Of a DNA stretch of 64,000 bases, positions 43,272 to 55,507 are shown in pieces; position 1 is the first letter of the stretch; every line of letters starts with the position of its first letter. A model generated the notes under the pieces. That model had not been told where the DNA came from. It searched no databases and saw only the letters and a program-made list of their open reading frames with translations. This stretch comes from Adiantum capillus-veneris (Eukaryota; Streptophyta; Polypodiopsida; Polypodiales; Pteridaceae). A program made the position numbers and the translations under genes. Where the stretch lies: positions 117,476,087 to 117,540,086 of the forward strand of contig CM043947.1 of the NCBI GenBank assembly GCA_014529385.2. The letters run 5' to 3'.

Positions 43272-43666
43272 ATATACATGGCCCAGACCTCTTTAGGCTA
43301 TTTGAGGGAGGAGTGATGAGGGAGTCGTTGAATATCTCATGGCCCAGACTCGGATGGCTATTTGCGGGTGGAGTGTTCATCGACGACTGTCTTGTAACAT
43401 GCATATGTAAGCATTTGTGTTGCATTGCGATGTGCCACTTGAGTGAGAATGCCTGGGTATGTAGCTTTAGTGCATCGAGACACCTGTTACAAATCAACAT
43501 GATCTGGATGTAATGGCTAATTTTGCTACGCCAAAATATCAAGAGCTCTGATATGGAATGAGAAAACGGAATGACCCTTGAAATGACCCTCGGATACTTT
43601 TGAGCTAACTTGAGTTGTTTTGCAGATATAATCGCAGACGATTGCTCTTCTTTCAAGAAGGGGGGA
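43272..43666 (+). other. C2 interior, right part
   Basis: Matches the C1 interior upstream of its 3' LTR (AACATGCATATGTAAGCATT, GAGCTAACTTGAGTTGTTTT, GCAGATATAATCGC). Ends with the polypurine tract AAGAAGGGGGGA (43655-43666). Confidence 0.8.
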
Positions 43667-44330
43667 TGTCACAAATTGCCGACGTGTCAAGCTACTAAAG
43701 ACCTAGATGGTTAGGACTCCCTAGCCCTAGCCCTAGCCAACTTGCAGATCCAACCAAGGAGCCTAAACCCTAACAAAGCAAAAGAAGATGAAGTCCTCAC
43801 CAACTTCAACTTAGGATTAAAATCCTAACCCTCAACAACTTATGGGACCCCTGTCCGATGGGGCCTAAAGTAAAGCAAATACACCCACAAAAGAATGTTT
43901 ACGTAGAGAGCTAATGACATGACACTTGTACGGATGCCCACATTTTGCGCTCAGTTGATGACGTGGCAATTGTACGAATTTTTGTGATTTACAATGGCTG
44001 CTTTTACCACTAGCTTTTGGGACCAGATGCTTTTGGACTTCAAGCTTTTCATGTAAACTTCTTTGATGGCCAAGGGCCTTTAAATATGACCTTCAGGCTC
44101 ATTCTCTGGCATCCTTCCTGTGTGGAGATGAAGAGTTATGCTACAAGTGTTGTACTGGGTTGAAGCAATATAAAGAAATACCAAAAGGGGCGCCACGGTT
44201 TGGGACCAATACACTCTTGGGGTGAACTCGGCCACTCCATGTCTCGTGTGAAGTGTCTCTCTCTCAATTCAGTTGTTTTGAAGCGTCTAAAGTCTGTTTA
44301 GTCTGTTCTTTTTCATTGGCATGTGGTGCA
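43667..44330 (+). repeat. C2 3' LTR
   Basis: TGTCACAAATTGCCGACGTG to GGCATGTGGTGCA. Diverged from LTR-C of C1 and with only weak CCCTAA tracts (43717-43870). The conserved block is at 44172-44233. Its last 12 or so bases seem replaced by the next sequence. Confidence 0.8.
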
Positions 44331-45692
44331 TAGTTACCCGGAACAAGAAATCGGAACACGGAACAAGGAACACGTTACAAACAGTCGACACCAATGAAAT
44401 GTGTTCCAATCCAAAATCCTGTAGGTACAGATCCAAATCCTCTAGGACGATCTACCTAAGCCCCCTTCTCCAACCACTCAGCATCCAAGGCATGATAGTT
44501 CTTGCTTGACCAAGTAGCTTCAATCGGAAAGATTCATCATGGATCTTTTCGGGAATTTGAAAAGGACCATAGAACTGTGTACTAGGTTTGGATAAAGCTT
44601 TGCTTTGCCTCACATCTTTCGATGTCTGGCCTTCTCGAATATAAGAAGGACCCGATCTCCTTCTTTGAGCTTGAAGCTTCTCTTGCTGCCTTTTTATGCT
44701 TCTCTTATGAACTCTGAAGAGCTTGCTTTACCTTGCAACCAGATCTCCAAAAAGTGATCGGCTTGGAAATCTTATCCTTGGTGCTGAAGATGGGCAAAAT
44801 ATTTTCCCTCCTTCCACAATCTTGACTGGAGCTTTCCTGGTGGAAGCATGGACTGTGTCAAAATCCACAAGAGGAAGATATAACACTTCAATAACTCCAA
44901 AAACAAAGGAATTGGTGATCCATACTGCCCATCTTCATGAGGATGAAAAGATGAAGAGAACTTGACTGTACTGCCAGATTCTCAAACAAAGCTCTCCAAA
45001 ACAAGTTGGTCATCCTACAATCTCGGTCAGCTACAATGGAAGTAGGCACCCTACGATACTTGAACAAGTGCCACAAACAACATGGTCATCTAATCTGCCT
45101 TGTTGTAGTCTCCTTCACCATGGTTGCTAGGAGTTTCAAAAATGGAGAAACGGAAAGGGTCGGAAAGCAGAAGAAACGGAGTTTCAGTCCCGGGAAGAAA
45201 CGACCAACCGCAAAATAGAAATTTAAGTAATGTCATAGAAAAGATGGGTAGAACATTACCGTTCATCATTAACCATTTTATACAATTGACCATCCAAAGC
45301 CCTAAGAACGCTAAATATCATTTGTCCACAACAACGAATTATCACAAAGTCACCTGAAAGCTCAAAGCATATACCACCCATGTATGTCTGGGTGATTTCA
45401 ACAAAGAGTACAATAATTGTTAGCATCCATGAGAGAGGAGAAAGGGGGGGAGGAGGGAACTCAAGCAGTGAGAGCAAGCCCTATGCAAATTGCTTACATA
45501 GCAATATGCCCCAATCGTGTTTTCGTCAAAATTTTCCACGCGCAAGCCCAATCATAGGTAACCTGTATGATTTTGACACTGAAAAGTCAAAAAAATCCAT
45601 GAGGAACAAGAAACGCATTTTTGGAAACGGGAAACAGGGGGAAACAGGAGGAAACATTCTGGGGGGTAGAAACGGAGTTCCATGCAACTATG
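44331..45692. other. Possible DNA element or gypsy remnant with imperfect terminal repeats
   Basis: CATAGTTACCCGGAAC (44328-44343) and the reverse complement of GTTCCATGCAACTATG (45677-45692) are similar ends. Both subtermini are rich in GGAAC/GGAAAC words. No target duplication was found, so this is only a candidate. Confidence 0.3.
44510..45090 (-). pseudogene. Gypsy integrase remnant
   Basis: Minus-strand reading at 45076-44950 gives VPTSIVADRDCRMTNLFWRA, similar to the second-Asp region of the chromovirus integrase (VSDRDPRFMSLFW at 11515). Further on, 44690-44560 has a FEKARHRK-like stretch. Many stops. Confidence 0.6.
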
Positions 45693-47800
45693 TCCTTCTC
45701 TAGTACAAAGTAAGCCTAATTATGGAATGGGTTCAAATGTCATCATGTCCTCTCTTGGTCTTAAGAAGACAAATAAAAAATCCATACCAATACTATCCTG
45801 TGGTCAATTTGGAACAAGTGCTGGTTGTAAAAGTCCTACGTTTTATACCTGTCATATTTTGCCTTCTAACACTAGACAAGTTCTAACATGAGTCTCCATT
45901 CTCCAAATTAGTCTTTAGTTGTGAGCAATGAGAGTAAGAGTCCCTGGCTTCGAGGGTTGTCTCAGTGCCTCTTTGAATTTTGGCGTCCGAGCCGGCTAAC
46001 TTTTCAAAAAAAGGTTTTCCTGTGAGACTGGTGCAAACGAACCCATCCAAGAATTTATGCCACAGTTTGAAGGCCTTGAACTCAATACCTTATACTATGA
46101 TATAGATAGGCTAACCACTTCACCCCACATGGGTGTTTGTGTGAGGGAAGCCAAAAAAGGAGTTTATTTGCTCAGCTTAACAAGGGCTCACATAGACAAA
46201 TACGAACCTAAAGATAGGGTGTTTGTTACTGCGATTAATCACGTGCAAATCAAGTTTCTTGATAACTCAAATGAGAGCTAATTCCCTAGTTAAGCACAAG
46301 CAAGGTAGTGCAATTGGAACTCAAGAGGATTAATGTTTGTGATTTTGGGAATATAGCTAACAAAACACACTAAACACAATTAGAAAAGCTATAAGAAGTA
46401 CAATCGGTGGTGCACTCATTTCAGCTCTGATAATCTGATCCAACTTAGCTTAATAACAATGGTCCTCAAGGGAAAAGGATGTTATGTCCACATCATAGAG
46501 GAGTAGACCCTATCTAAGACACCAGTGAATCGGATGGGTGTCCAGCGTCCAAGCGCCAATGTAGCCGATGAATTATAGACCCTCTTTACTTTTAACACCA
46601 CAGTATCACAGCTTCGATTTCTTACACATAATACTACCCCTTTCCACAATTTAAGAGTAGCTTTTCTCCCAAGACCTTTCATAGAAAGATTATCTGTTGA
46701 TCCAAAACTAATTGCTAACCTCTTAACAATCTTTGGTGAACTCCTCTCTTGATGTGAGCATTTGGTTTTCCAACAACCAAAAATAAAGCTGATGTGTAAG
46801 GGAATGACAAAATCAAGAGGGCTAATATTTTTTATGTTTTTAAACCTTACCACAAAACTGAGCATGCTGTTCAGTTAATGTTTGCTCTTAACTATTCAAG
46901 ATGAGCAGATAACCTGGTTGAAGGAAGATGACAAGAGAAAAAAGCAACTAAAACTCCAGCAATCGCTGTAGAAAAATCTCTGTGACAATGCATTGCCAGA
47001 TAAGCAATAGACCCATAAAGATGATCAAACGACAAAATATACCAACATCTTCAGGTAAAAATGAGCAACTACCCACACTCTCAAATGCAGATCCATGGCT
47101 GGCAAGAAACAAAAACGTATAATCGTATCAAAAATGGGAAAGCCGAATACATCCTCAGACGAGGATTAAGCAATGTCTACAGAAACCAAATGCATTGCAT
47201 GGAAATCGCAAAGAAATGTTGTCAAGAACAAGAAAGGTTTGATCTCCGTGATGGAATTGTGGTGAACTGTGTAAAGAAGATGAGCACCTGCGACAGTTTG
47301 CGGCGATGGAGAGAGCGTGGGAAGAGCTTTTGAACGCTTATAAGCAATTGGTAACGCAGTACCTATACCCGAGTCTGTCAGAATTTGACAAAAGAATTTT
47401 GAGAGTTTCCATAAAACACGTCCTAGGAAATGCGCCTAGGAGAGCTGGAAACAAGGACACTTGTCACTAAGTCATTTGTTGGCACTGCCTTTCGGCACAA
47501 AGGTAAGGTAACTTGTAAGGGGGGAGGGTAAGGGCCAAGTCGCACCAGGTGTAAGCAGGGGTAAGGGAAGAGAATGCGACCTCTGGTCGCTACCTGCAAA
47601 GAAGCCACAAAGAAAGACAGGTTCGGTAACATAGCATGATGAAATTTTGGCGAAAAGGGAACACGCTCACTGGGCAGAGCCGGAGAGAGGTACGGACATG
47701 CACTCATTTGCAAAATTATAGCTTAATCTTCTCAAAAATGAAGGGGATATCGCTACGTAACAGGACTTCAAGAATCCACCCGAGAAATTTGAATTTGCTA
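45693..47800. other. No recognisable gene
   Basis: AT-rich. Open frames such as 46482-46865 (minus, 127 codons) and 47423-47713 (minus) show no family signature. I see no RNA gene. Confidence 0.45.
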
Positions 47801-47814
47801 AATCGATGTACCTT

Positions 47815-48056
47815 CTTCCCTTACTCCCCCACTACCTCTGGGTGCGACTTGGCTCTAAATGCGAAGGAGTTTCAGTCCGTGTCCAACGGAGCACCCTTCC
47901 AATTTTTGGAAGGTATGTTTTATTTTGCTAAATTAGGGTACCTTCTTCCCCCTGCTCCCCCCACTACATCTGGGTGCAACTTGGCTCTAAATACGAAGGA
48001 GTTTCAGTCCGTGCACAGCGGAGCACCCTTCCAATTTTTGGAAGGTATGTTTTATT
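47815..48056 (+). repeat. Tandem duplication, about 131-bp unit
   Basis: GGGTGCGACTTGGCTCTAAA, GAAGGAGTTTCAGTCCGTG and GGAAGGTATGTTTTATTTT occur twice, about 131 bp apart, with few differences. Confidence 0.85.
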
Positions 48057-48061
48057 TTTCT

Positions 48062-48470
48062 CCTCTCTAATTTATAGTCTCTCTTCTTCTTCATGGGTGT
48101 GTGTGTGGGTGTGTGTGTGCACGCGCGCTAAAGGAGGAAAATGGTATAACCTTTCTATCACCCAAGTGTGGTAGATTGGTTATGCCATTTCCCTCTTCAA
48201 TAACAGGTCTTGAGTTCAACTCTCCTTATCGGATAGACCTTTAAGGTCTCTTGGGATAGTTTCCCACGACGTTAAAATACTCTTCTTCACGGGTGTGTGG
48301 GTGTGTGGGTGTGTGTGTGTGTGTGCGTGCTAATAAAAGGAGGAAAATGGTATAACCTTTCTATCACCCAAGTGCGATAGATTGCTTATGCCATTTCCCA
48401 CTTGAATAACAAGTCTCGAGTTCAACTCTCCTCGTCGGATAGATCTTTAACACTAGCCTGGTAACCTAAC
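48062..48470 (+). repeat. Tandem duplication, about 215-bp unit with TG tract and tRNA-like boxes
   Basis: Each unit has a (TG)n/(GGGTG)n stretch, GGTATAACCTTTCTATCACC, then GTGGTAGATTGGTTATGCC and GAGTTCAACTCTCC. The last two resemble RNA polymerase III boxes A and B about 32 bp apart, as in tRNA-derived SINEs. A SINE dimer is possible. Confidence 0.6.
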
Positions 48471-48481
48471 ATGACATAAAA

Positions 48482-49418
48482 GTGTCCTTTCAGGGTTTTG
48501 GAAAAATTTTCCAAAACCATAGTAGATCCACTCATTTTTTTAAATCCTTTCATGAGCTTACAGTTCAAAGGACTACTACTTATGGCAAAAATGAGAAATT
48601 TGTAAAATTTATCATGTCTTGGTCACAACAAGCCTCCAAAATTGATGGAGTGGAGTTTGAAACCACAGACTTACCCCCCTTCGACCTACCAAACACATCA
48701 ACAAGGGGAAGTCTGCATGAATTCAAAGAAGAGATGGAGAAAATAGATGCCTGAGACAAGCTAAAGAAGTGAATTGAAGTTATGCATGATGGCTCACACA
48801 AAGAATACATGTTATACAAGCTCAAGGTGCTTATATCAGCAACATTACTAAGGATAAATCCAGATGAAGTGGTCAAATTTTTGCCATGAACTGATTCCCC
48901 TCCCATTGATGAAATAAGAGGCACTATTATGGGAACATAAGCTTTTGCCATCATTGGAACCAAATACCAAGGAGGACTATGAAGATGTGCCGGTGGTTGC
49001 AGACCAAGTGCTTTTGATGTTGGAAATTTAGCCTTTGTGGAGGAAGAAATGGTTCAAAAAGCGACCGCAAGATGAAACGATATACAAGAATGCCCTGCAG
49101 TATCTCAGGATTGACCCTACATATTGTCCAATTCCTTGACTGTGATTTTGGGACAACTAATTCATATGTCAGAGTCTAAGACCTTCAATTTTGAACTACC
49201 ATGTGTTGGCCAAGAAAATCAACAACTACAAGCCGATGGAGTCCTATATGGTCCACACAATGAAGGTAGCGATTGCTCATATGAGAGATGTGTTGGACCT
49301 AGCATGCCAAATGCTAACCAAGGTAGCAAAAATGATAATCACATGTAAACAATATTTTGAAGACATTAATGTAGCAGAGCATCCATGGCAGGTTTCCTTG
49401 AAGGAACTAAAGGCATAG
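48482..49418 (+). other. Unrecognised, partly open sequence
   Basis: Several short open frames (48482-48754, 49124-49348, 49191-49418) read as plausible protein but interrupted by stops at 48752, 48889 and others. No motif recognised. Could be exons of a decayed gene or of the element containing the kinase-like sequence. Confidence 0.3.
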
Positions 49419-49506
49419 TATGGAACCTAGAGACTAAAGTCCCCATCCACAACTTTCTCATGGGATGTATGCCAGAATTATGTTCCCTTGCACTAGATAC
49501 ACCACC

Positions 49507-49645
49507 CATCACTAGATGACTTGGTGTTGTCTTGGATGTAAAATATGTACGATGTTTAACCACAATCTGAGATTGGTAAACTGTCTATTGATGGTTGTGT
49601 CGTGCGTTCCACACACTCCATCAGGGATTAGATTGATTAAACCAT
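49507..49645 (+). repeat. Inverted repeat, left arm
   Basis: CATCACTAGATGACTTGGTG, TTGTCTTGGATGTA, ATCTGAGATTG and CATCAGGGATTAGATT appear in the same order on the minus strand of 54022-54160. Identity is moderate. Confidence 0.7.
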
Positions 49646-50269
49646 CAATCAACATTACAACAATTTCCAGGACTTGTGGTGAGCGTACCTCAAACAAGCT
49701 GGGTTGTTCACATGTACACTCCGATCATTTATGTGTATTATGAAATGCACATAACAGAGTGCAGTTCATGTGATGAGCGTCCCTCACACTCCTAGCCTGT
49801 TCACCTCTCTACATCTCTCTTTGTGTGTTCTCCTCGCTATTGTACAATGTATGGATTGCAATCATAATATGTCGTTGTTTGCTATAAATTATGTCAATTG
49901 TTTATGGATGAGGGTCATGACACAATTTTGATAGTTTACCCTTTCCTCTGACAACGTTTATGTTTTAAAATTATATCTTGCATTTATGGCGGATACTAAG
50001 CTTGCGAAACATCAACAAAAATTCACCTTCAAAGCGATAGTACGTCACTTTTATCACATGTCAGAGCCTGAGGTTCATCGTTGCCTAAAGCCCTCTACTC
50101 CAGAGCATTATTCCAGTTCACAGAGGCCTTAGCGAAATCTATATTTGAGTAGCTCCATCTTGTATTTACGTCCGCTGCTTTTGACATATCTCTAATGACA
50201 TCAGGTTCATTGTTGAACATGGTCAAGCAGTCTATTGGACAGATCACAAGGATTTTTCACGATCTATAA

Positions 50270-51151
50270 AATCCTGAAATCATTACTTTGTTAGGCATAG
50301 CTACTTGCATACAACTTGTGCAACAGTTGTATATTGAGCTCAAGAGCAAGGAGAAGCTGGAAAGAGCACCAAAGTGCACGAGAGTGGAAGCCAGCTCTTC
50401 TGATGCTATTGAAGAGCCAAGAGCTACCGTTAGAATAGAGTCTGTTGCTAGTGCCACTTTCGCTCTTGGTCAATCTCAACTCCCCCCTGTATTGCATCTT
50501 TTACCAGAAACAGTAATCTTCAACATACAGGCTCCACAACTGGGAGAAGGAGATGGGCACACATGAAGCATGTAGGTGTCATATCCTGCATTTAAAGATC
50601 CATTTGTGTATGCGGCAAAAATCTTCAAACTCCACTTGCATGGACCCACAATGGATCAGTAGGTTAAAGACGAAGCCACGGTTTTGGACATCTCTCATCG
50701 TGGCAGTATTTATCCACTTGCTGTGGTCCGCCACATAGAGCGTCCAATGCTCATGTCACGTTTTTGGAATGACGGCCATGTAGAGCAATGGATAAAAGAG
50801 TGCAATGCAGATGGCAGTCAACCTGCCATTTGCAGTTATGTGACCAATGAAGGAACAATAGAGCTATTCCAAAATAACATTTTGTAGATAATAAACGCTC
50901 TTCAGACCTTGAATTATCTACATGCACACGACTATCTCCACAATGACCTTCACTCCTGCAACATGATGCTTCATTTTGGACAGAAAGGGGTCTATGCATG
51001 CATTGTGGATCAGGGGTCATGTACAAAGACCAGAAAACCAGCATGCTTTCCTCCTCTTCGCGACTTGAAAATAGAAACTAAAAAGCAGACCGAAAGAGAT
51101 TTTCCATGGGCCGCCCATAATGCATATCTACTAATCCCCCTCCCTGAATAA
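50270..51151 (+). pseudogene. Protein-kinase-like domain, degenerate
   Basis: A single frame read through four or more stops shows kinase landmarks in order: LGEGDGHT (glycine loop, about 50540), FVYAAKIFKLHLHG with the VAxK-type lysine (about 50605), LQTLNYLHAHDYLHNDLHSC and MMLHF, which has the HxDLHxxN catalytic-loop pattern (about 50900-50970), and ACIVDQGSC where DFG is expected. Stops at 50564, 50573, 50660 and 50885 make it a pseudogene. Upstream (50288-50560) the frame is open with VASATFALGQSQLPPVLHLL. Subfamily unknown. It lies between inverted repeats together with a hAT transposase. Confidence 0.55.
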
Positions 51152-51603
51152 AGCCATGAACATCTTCTCCATGTGTCATACTTGTGAACGACTTTTGAAG
51201 TGCATGTCAATGCCACAAAGAGCAAAACAAAAGGGATTTTTAGAGCAATGTACTTACCCACCTTGAGAGTGGTAAGCCAAACAATCCCTCAACTTGACCT
51301 AACGCTTTTGATCTTTCTATCTGTGTAAATGGTGCCCATAGAGTGGGCTATGACATTGTAATGATTTTTGCTCTACAACCAATTGATGATTGAAGTGATG
51401 ATTTGATTATTGTCCTCTTTAGTTGCACTTGTAAATTATATAATTGATGAAGTTATTTTGTCTCTTTCCAACGACATGGTCATAGATATTTTGTCTCTTT
51501 CTTACAGCATGATTAAGTTATCTTGTCTTTTTCTTTCAAGATTTAAAAGTGATGACTTGTTAAATGCACGATAAGTGTTTCTAATTATGACATATTCGTT
51601 TGA

Positions 51604-52300
51604 TTGGCAAATATAGAAGAAGAGCTTAACCACACTGAATCACAGGCCATCTACAAAGAAGAGAGAGAGCGCTATGGTCCAAAGAAAGACATTGAATCTA
51701 TTGCTAGAATCGAAGAGGGTGAGTCTAGGTTGCAAGGCAAGCCTTTCAGCCTTAAGGAGTGCATGAAGCTATGTCCAAACCACTTTGTGTGCCAACAACT
51801 ATTTCAAATTAGCGGCAATGCAGAGGAATCAACTCCCATAAAGCTATCAGATTTGCAACACAAAGGGCTCGTATGAGTATTGCTACGAAGATTCATCTGA
51901 TGAGAGAGAGTTACGCCAAACAATAACCAAATGGCACTCTACTTTATACAATAGTGCTATGTTCACAAAATCCTTGGGAGGCGTCTAGATTGGTCAAGCT
52001 GCCCCAAGAATTCTGGCGTTGGACATGGTCGGACATTGCAGATAAAGTGGCAGCAAGTCATGCAATAATCCAATGCCTGCATGCCAACATCCCATAGTTA
52101 TGCTTCTTGAAGAATCAAAGATGCTCATTGCATTAGAAAGCCAAGGGAAAGATCTTGCAATCCAAAGAGAGACTCCTGACATTTTGCACAGTAGAATCCT
52201 TGAGCTTGAGATAGAGCTATCAGAGGCCCAAGCCAAGCTGCAAACAGTATGCATCACTGTACGGACCATTGCCAGAACAAGCTAGTTCTTCACAACAAGG
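51604..52300 (+). other. Unrecognised open frames
   Basis: 51604-51876 is open and reads a charged segment (KEERERYGPKKDIESIARIE); 52073-52285 reads a helical segment (ILELEIELSEAQAKLQTV). They may be exons of the kinase-like gene or unrelated. No domain recognised. Confidence 0.3.
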
Positions 52301-52551
52301 ACGTGCAGACCCATCTCCCGCGCCTGAAAGTATCGAGTTCATCAAAGATGAACTACTCAATGAGCTGACTCAATCTTTGGCTTGCACACTTTTCTCACTT
52401 TACCCCTATCTATTTTTATTTGAAGAAAATTCAAAGTGCTACAATTTTTGTAATCACAGCTTGCCATTTATCCCCTCATCTGTCCATTTTTGTATTCTCA
52501 GTCAAACAAATTGTATTGTATCTAACTATAATTACGAGTCTTATTGCAAAA

Positions 52552-52553
<2 letters not shown>

Positions 52554-52605
<52 letters not shown>
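52554..52605. repeat. (GA)n microsatellite
   Basis: Perfect GA run. Confidence 0.95.
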
Positions 52606-52609
<4 letters not shown>

Positions 52610-52784
52610 CAACAAGTAGTGTAGCATGGCGATCTTTCATAATTTTCACGTAATCACACCAAGCAAAACTTATAGATCTGTAGTCATACATCTTCATCTC
52701 CATCAAACACACCAATCATATAATCTATTTCATCCATATATGAGCATTCTAAAGCTATTTCCCATTCCATATCACCGTCATCGT

Positions 52785-53935
52785 CTACTTCCTCAGTATA
52801 GCTTCATGGGTTTGAAAGACACTATAGTGCTTTTGTGATGCTCTTGATGCAATGTTCACTGGCTTATGGATAAGTCTCATGTTGCAGAAAACATAGACCA
52901 AATCAGTAGCCCGCCGTTTAGGGTGAAGCCGGTTTCGTTTCTTGGTATGCATAAAGTCAAATGCCCACCAATTTCTCTCACAGCTTCCACTTGATGCTGC
53001 AACAGATAGAACCCTAACTGCAATGTGTTGTAGCTCCACTTTCTCCCTACCATACTCCTTGCACCATAGAGGCGTACTTGTGTGTGCAATGGCATTTATA
53101 TGCCATGGATCCTAGAACATGCCAAATATATTAGCATAATCAACTCGCTGATGACAAGAAGTTTTCCCATCGTCATGTCCCAATAGTTGAGAGAATATTG
53201 TTTTGAAGTCGATGCATTTGAAATTTGGGATCTAATACAAATGCAGCACCATGCAACGGCGTATGCAATTGCAGCCATTGCTTGTTGGCAGATGTGATTA
53301 TGGCAGCTTTGTCCTTTGCACCAAAACCAACATTCTCTCTTACTTTGTGTAATGCCTCTGACATATACCTATAAACTTGACCAAAGATGAAAGATTCTTT
53401 GTCGACTATTCACAAAAGATCTACAAATGGTTTGACCAGAGTGACAAATTCTCTCTACATTGCACCAAAAAACTTGCGAGTTCAGAAGCTGTGTACATCT
53501 TGTAGCTACCTCTTGGTAGCTACGATACTTGTTAGCTACCTCTTGGTAGCTAGGATACTTGTTGAGCCAAGCATCCCATCGTCTATCGACTATCGTTTCA
53601 ATCAAAGAAGGCTTCACTTCTTGCAAGGTGGCAATAACATAGTTTGAGCATACGAAAATTGATGCTCTCTTATAAATTTCACCACATGATTTGCATCCAA
53701 TAGCATTTGTTTTATGACAACCATTTTACTAATGTCTTATAATTGCAAATTAAGAGTATGTGCGGAAAATGGAACCCAAGTAATCTCTGGGTACTTAACT
53801 TGGATAGCCCTTCCTATTGCAGCCTTGTAATTGGATGCATTATCTATGACAATTGCAGTCACATTCTTTGGCCCACCTGCCTTTGCTATAACACGCTCAT
53901 ATATCCTATGGATCAAAAAGTACAAGGGCAAGGCG
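52785..53935 (-). pseudogene. hAT-like transposase (DUF659 plus C-terminal dimerisation)
   Basis: Minus-strand order: VTAIVIDNASNYKAAIGRAI, YPEITWVPFSAHTLNLQL (53931-53737, the DUF659-type core DNASN...H.LNL); DRRWDAWLNKYPSY (about 53580); LHGAAFVLDPKFQ (about 53235, cf. LHAAGYLLNPxF); LQHIAVRVLSVAASSGSCER and NWWAFDFMHTKKRNRL (53033-52930, the hAT dimerisation block). Frames change several times, and a duplication of about 27 bp (GTTAGCTACCTCTTGGTAGC, 53500-53560) adds a repeated YQEVA segment. N-terminal BED finger not seen. Distinct from the transposase at 27.5-28.9 kb. Confidence 0.8.
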
Positions 53936-53944
53936 TGTCACTAA

Positions 53945-54640
53945 GATGAAGAGGCCATATGTATGCATCTCTCCACTCTTAGGTAGACAAATGTAACCCT
54001 CATATTTCTATGTAGTAAGAACGATAATGTGACTTAATCTAATCCCTGATGAAGTGTATGGAACTCACAACAAAAACATCAGCGGACAACTTAACAATCT
54101 CAGATGCAAGCCAGATATCGTACGTATCTACATCCAAGACAACACCAAGTCATCTAGTGATGAACAATGACGTGTCTTTGGAGTTCAAAGCACAAGAGTA
54201 AATAGTGCATCACACAGAGATGAAGAGGGCAGAAACTATGCATCTCTCCACTCTCTGTTTGACGAGCAGAAGTCTTGCATTTTTACGTGGTACAAACAAT
54301 GATTTGAGTTGATCTAAAATAGAGAAACCTATAGATCATTATGAAGTGAGAGGTGTAGCATCATGCCTACTACACTCCACGAGTCGACCACTAAATTCTA
54401 ACTCAGCTCTGTGGTGAGAGATATACTACTACTTCACACAAGTGAGAATCTAAGACTGTCATAAAACCCTTCCCTATAGTGATCCAAGTGTCTGCACAAC
54501 ACGAAAAAAGCCATTAGATTCTACTCACTTTTGGAGTGAGCCGGATGGCTACACACTACGAAGTGGCCTATAACCTGCAAGCCAACTCCGTGGTGGTGAG
54601 AGAAAAACTACTACACCACACGAGTCTGGCACAACATAGA
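53945..54640. repeat. Degenerate direct repeats
   Basis: GATGAAGAGG....TATGCATCTCTCCACTC occurs at about 53946 and 54221, and CT(C)CGTGGTG.GAGAGA.A.ACTACTAC at about 54409 and 54584. Spacer-like, non-coding. Confidence 0.55.
54022..54160 (-). repeat. Inverted repeat, right arm
   Basis: Reverse complement of 49507-49645. It lies about 85 bp upstream of the start of the minus-strand hAT coding region, as a terminal or subterminal repeat might. Confidence 0.7.
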
Positions 54641-55507
54641 AAAACAAGTCAGTACACATTTAAACAAGCTTAAAAGTATACCTCAATAGTCTCTACCTAT
54701 CTATGGCTCTCCAACTGCATTCGCTGGTTTTGATCGAAATCGGCAATTGCCTTTATAGAGACAATTTTTTTTATTGAAAGATATTTTGATCGAAATATAT
54801 TTCGATCGAAACTAAAAAATACTACATTCAATGATTATTTAGGATTTTGGTGTATAATGACATTTTATACGTATATTTTTTTTGATACACACATGTAAAT
54901 GCAACCCAGGCTTGTGGTCGTATGGATATGCGGGTGGATCTAGGTATTGTCCTTTGTATGGGTCATGTACATATGGGTGGGGTGGCAGCCGACTCATGAT
55001 GGTGGCTTGCATGGCGTAGATTGGGCAAAAGGTTTTGTTTAGGTCTGTTATGTCATATGTTGATGTGCATTAGCTTGTATCTAGATTTGGGGGCTCCTTG
55101 TAAAATCCCTCGGAATGATGTCAGTTAGTTGTGTTTATGTGATACCATGGCACAGTCTGTGCATGATTTGCGTTTGTTCATCTTGTGTTTTTATAATATA
55201 ACCTTACTTACTTATTGTGAGTTTTGAGAAAAACACATCCTTGTGTAGCATTATCTATATACTTTAATCTTTGTCTATGTTTCAGCGGTGCTTGGCACAA
55301 AGCTTTTCCTTTCTAATATAATATTGGTGATAAGAGTTTTGGCCAGATTTACTCGAAAATTTTACTTCGTTCATTTTTTTTTCGCTCGGCGTATTTATCT
55401 TGACTATCAATTTAGTGTATGTTAGTGTACGTTAGTCTCAACACTTTAAATTAATAGAAAGCAATTATTTTGGGACTATTTTTAAAATACAAGACTGCAT
55501 TGCCTCC
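54641..55507. other. AT-rich, no gene; palindrome at 54789-54817
   Basis: TTTTGATCGAAATATATTTCGATCG is a near-perfect palindrome. 55335-55395 carries GGCCAGATTTACTCGAAAAT, repeated inverted at 63295-63350. Nothing else recognised. Confidence 0.5.
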
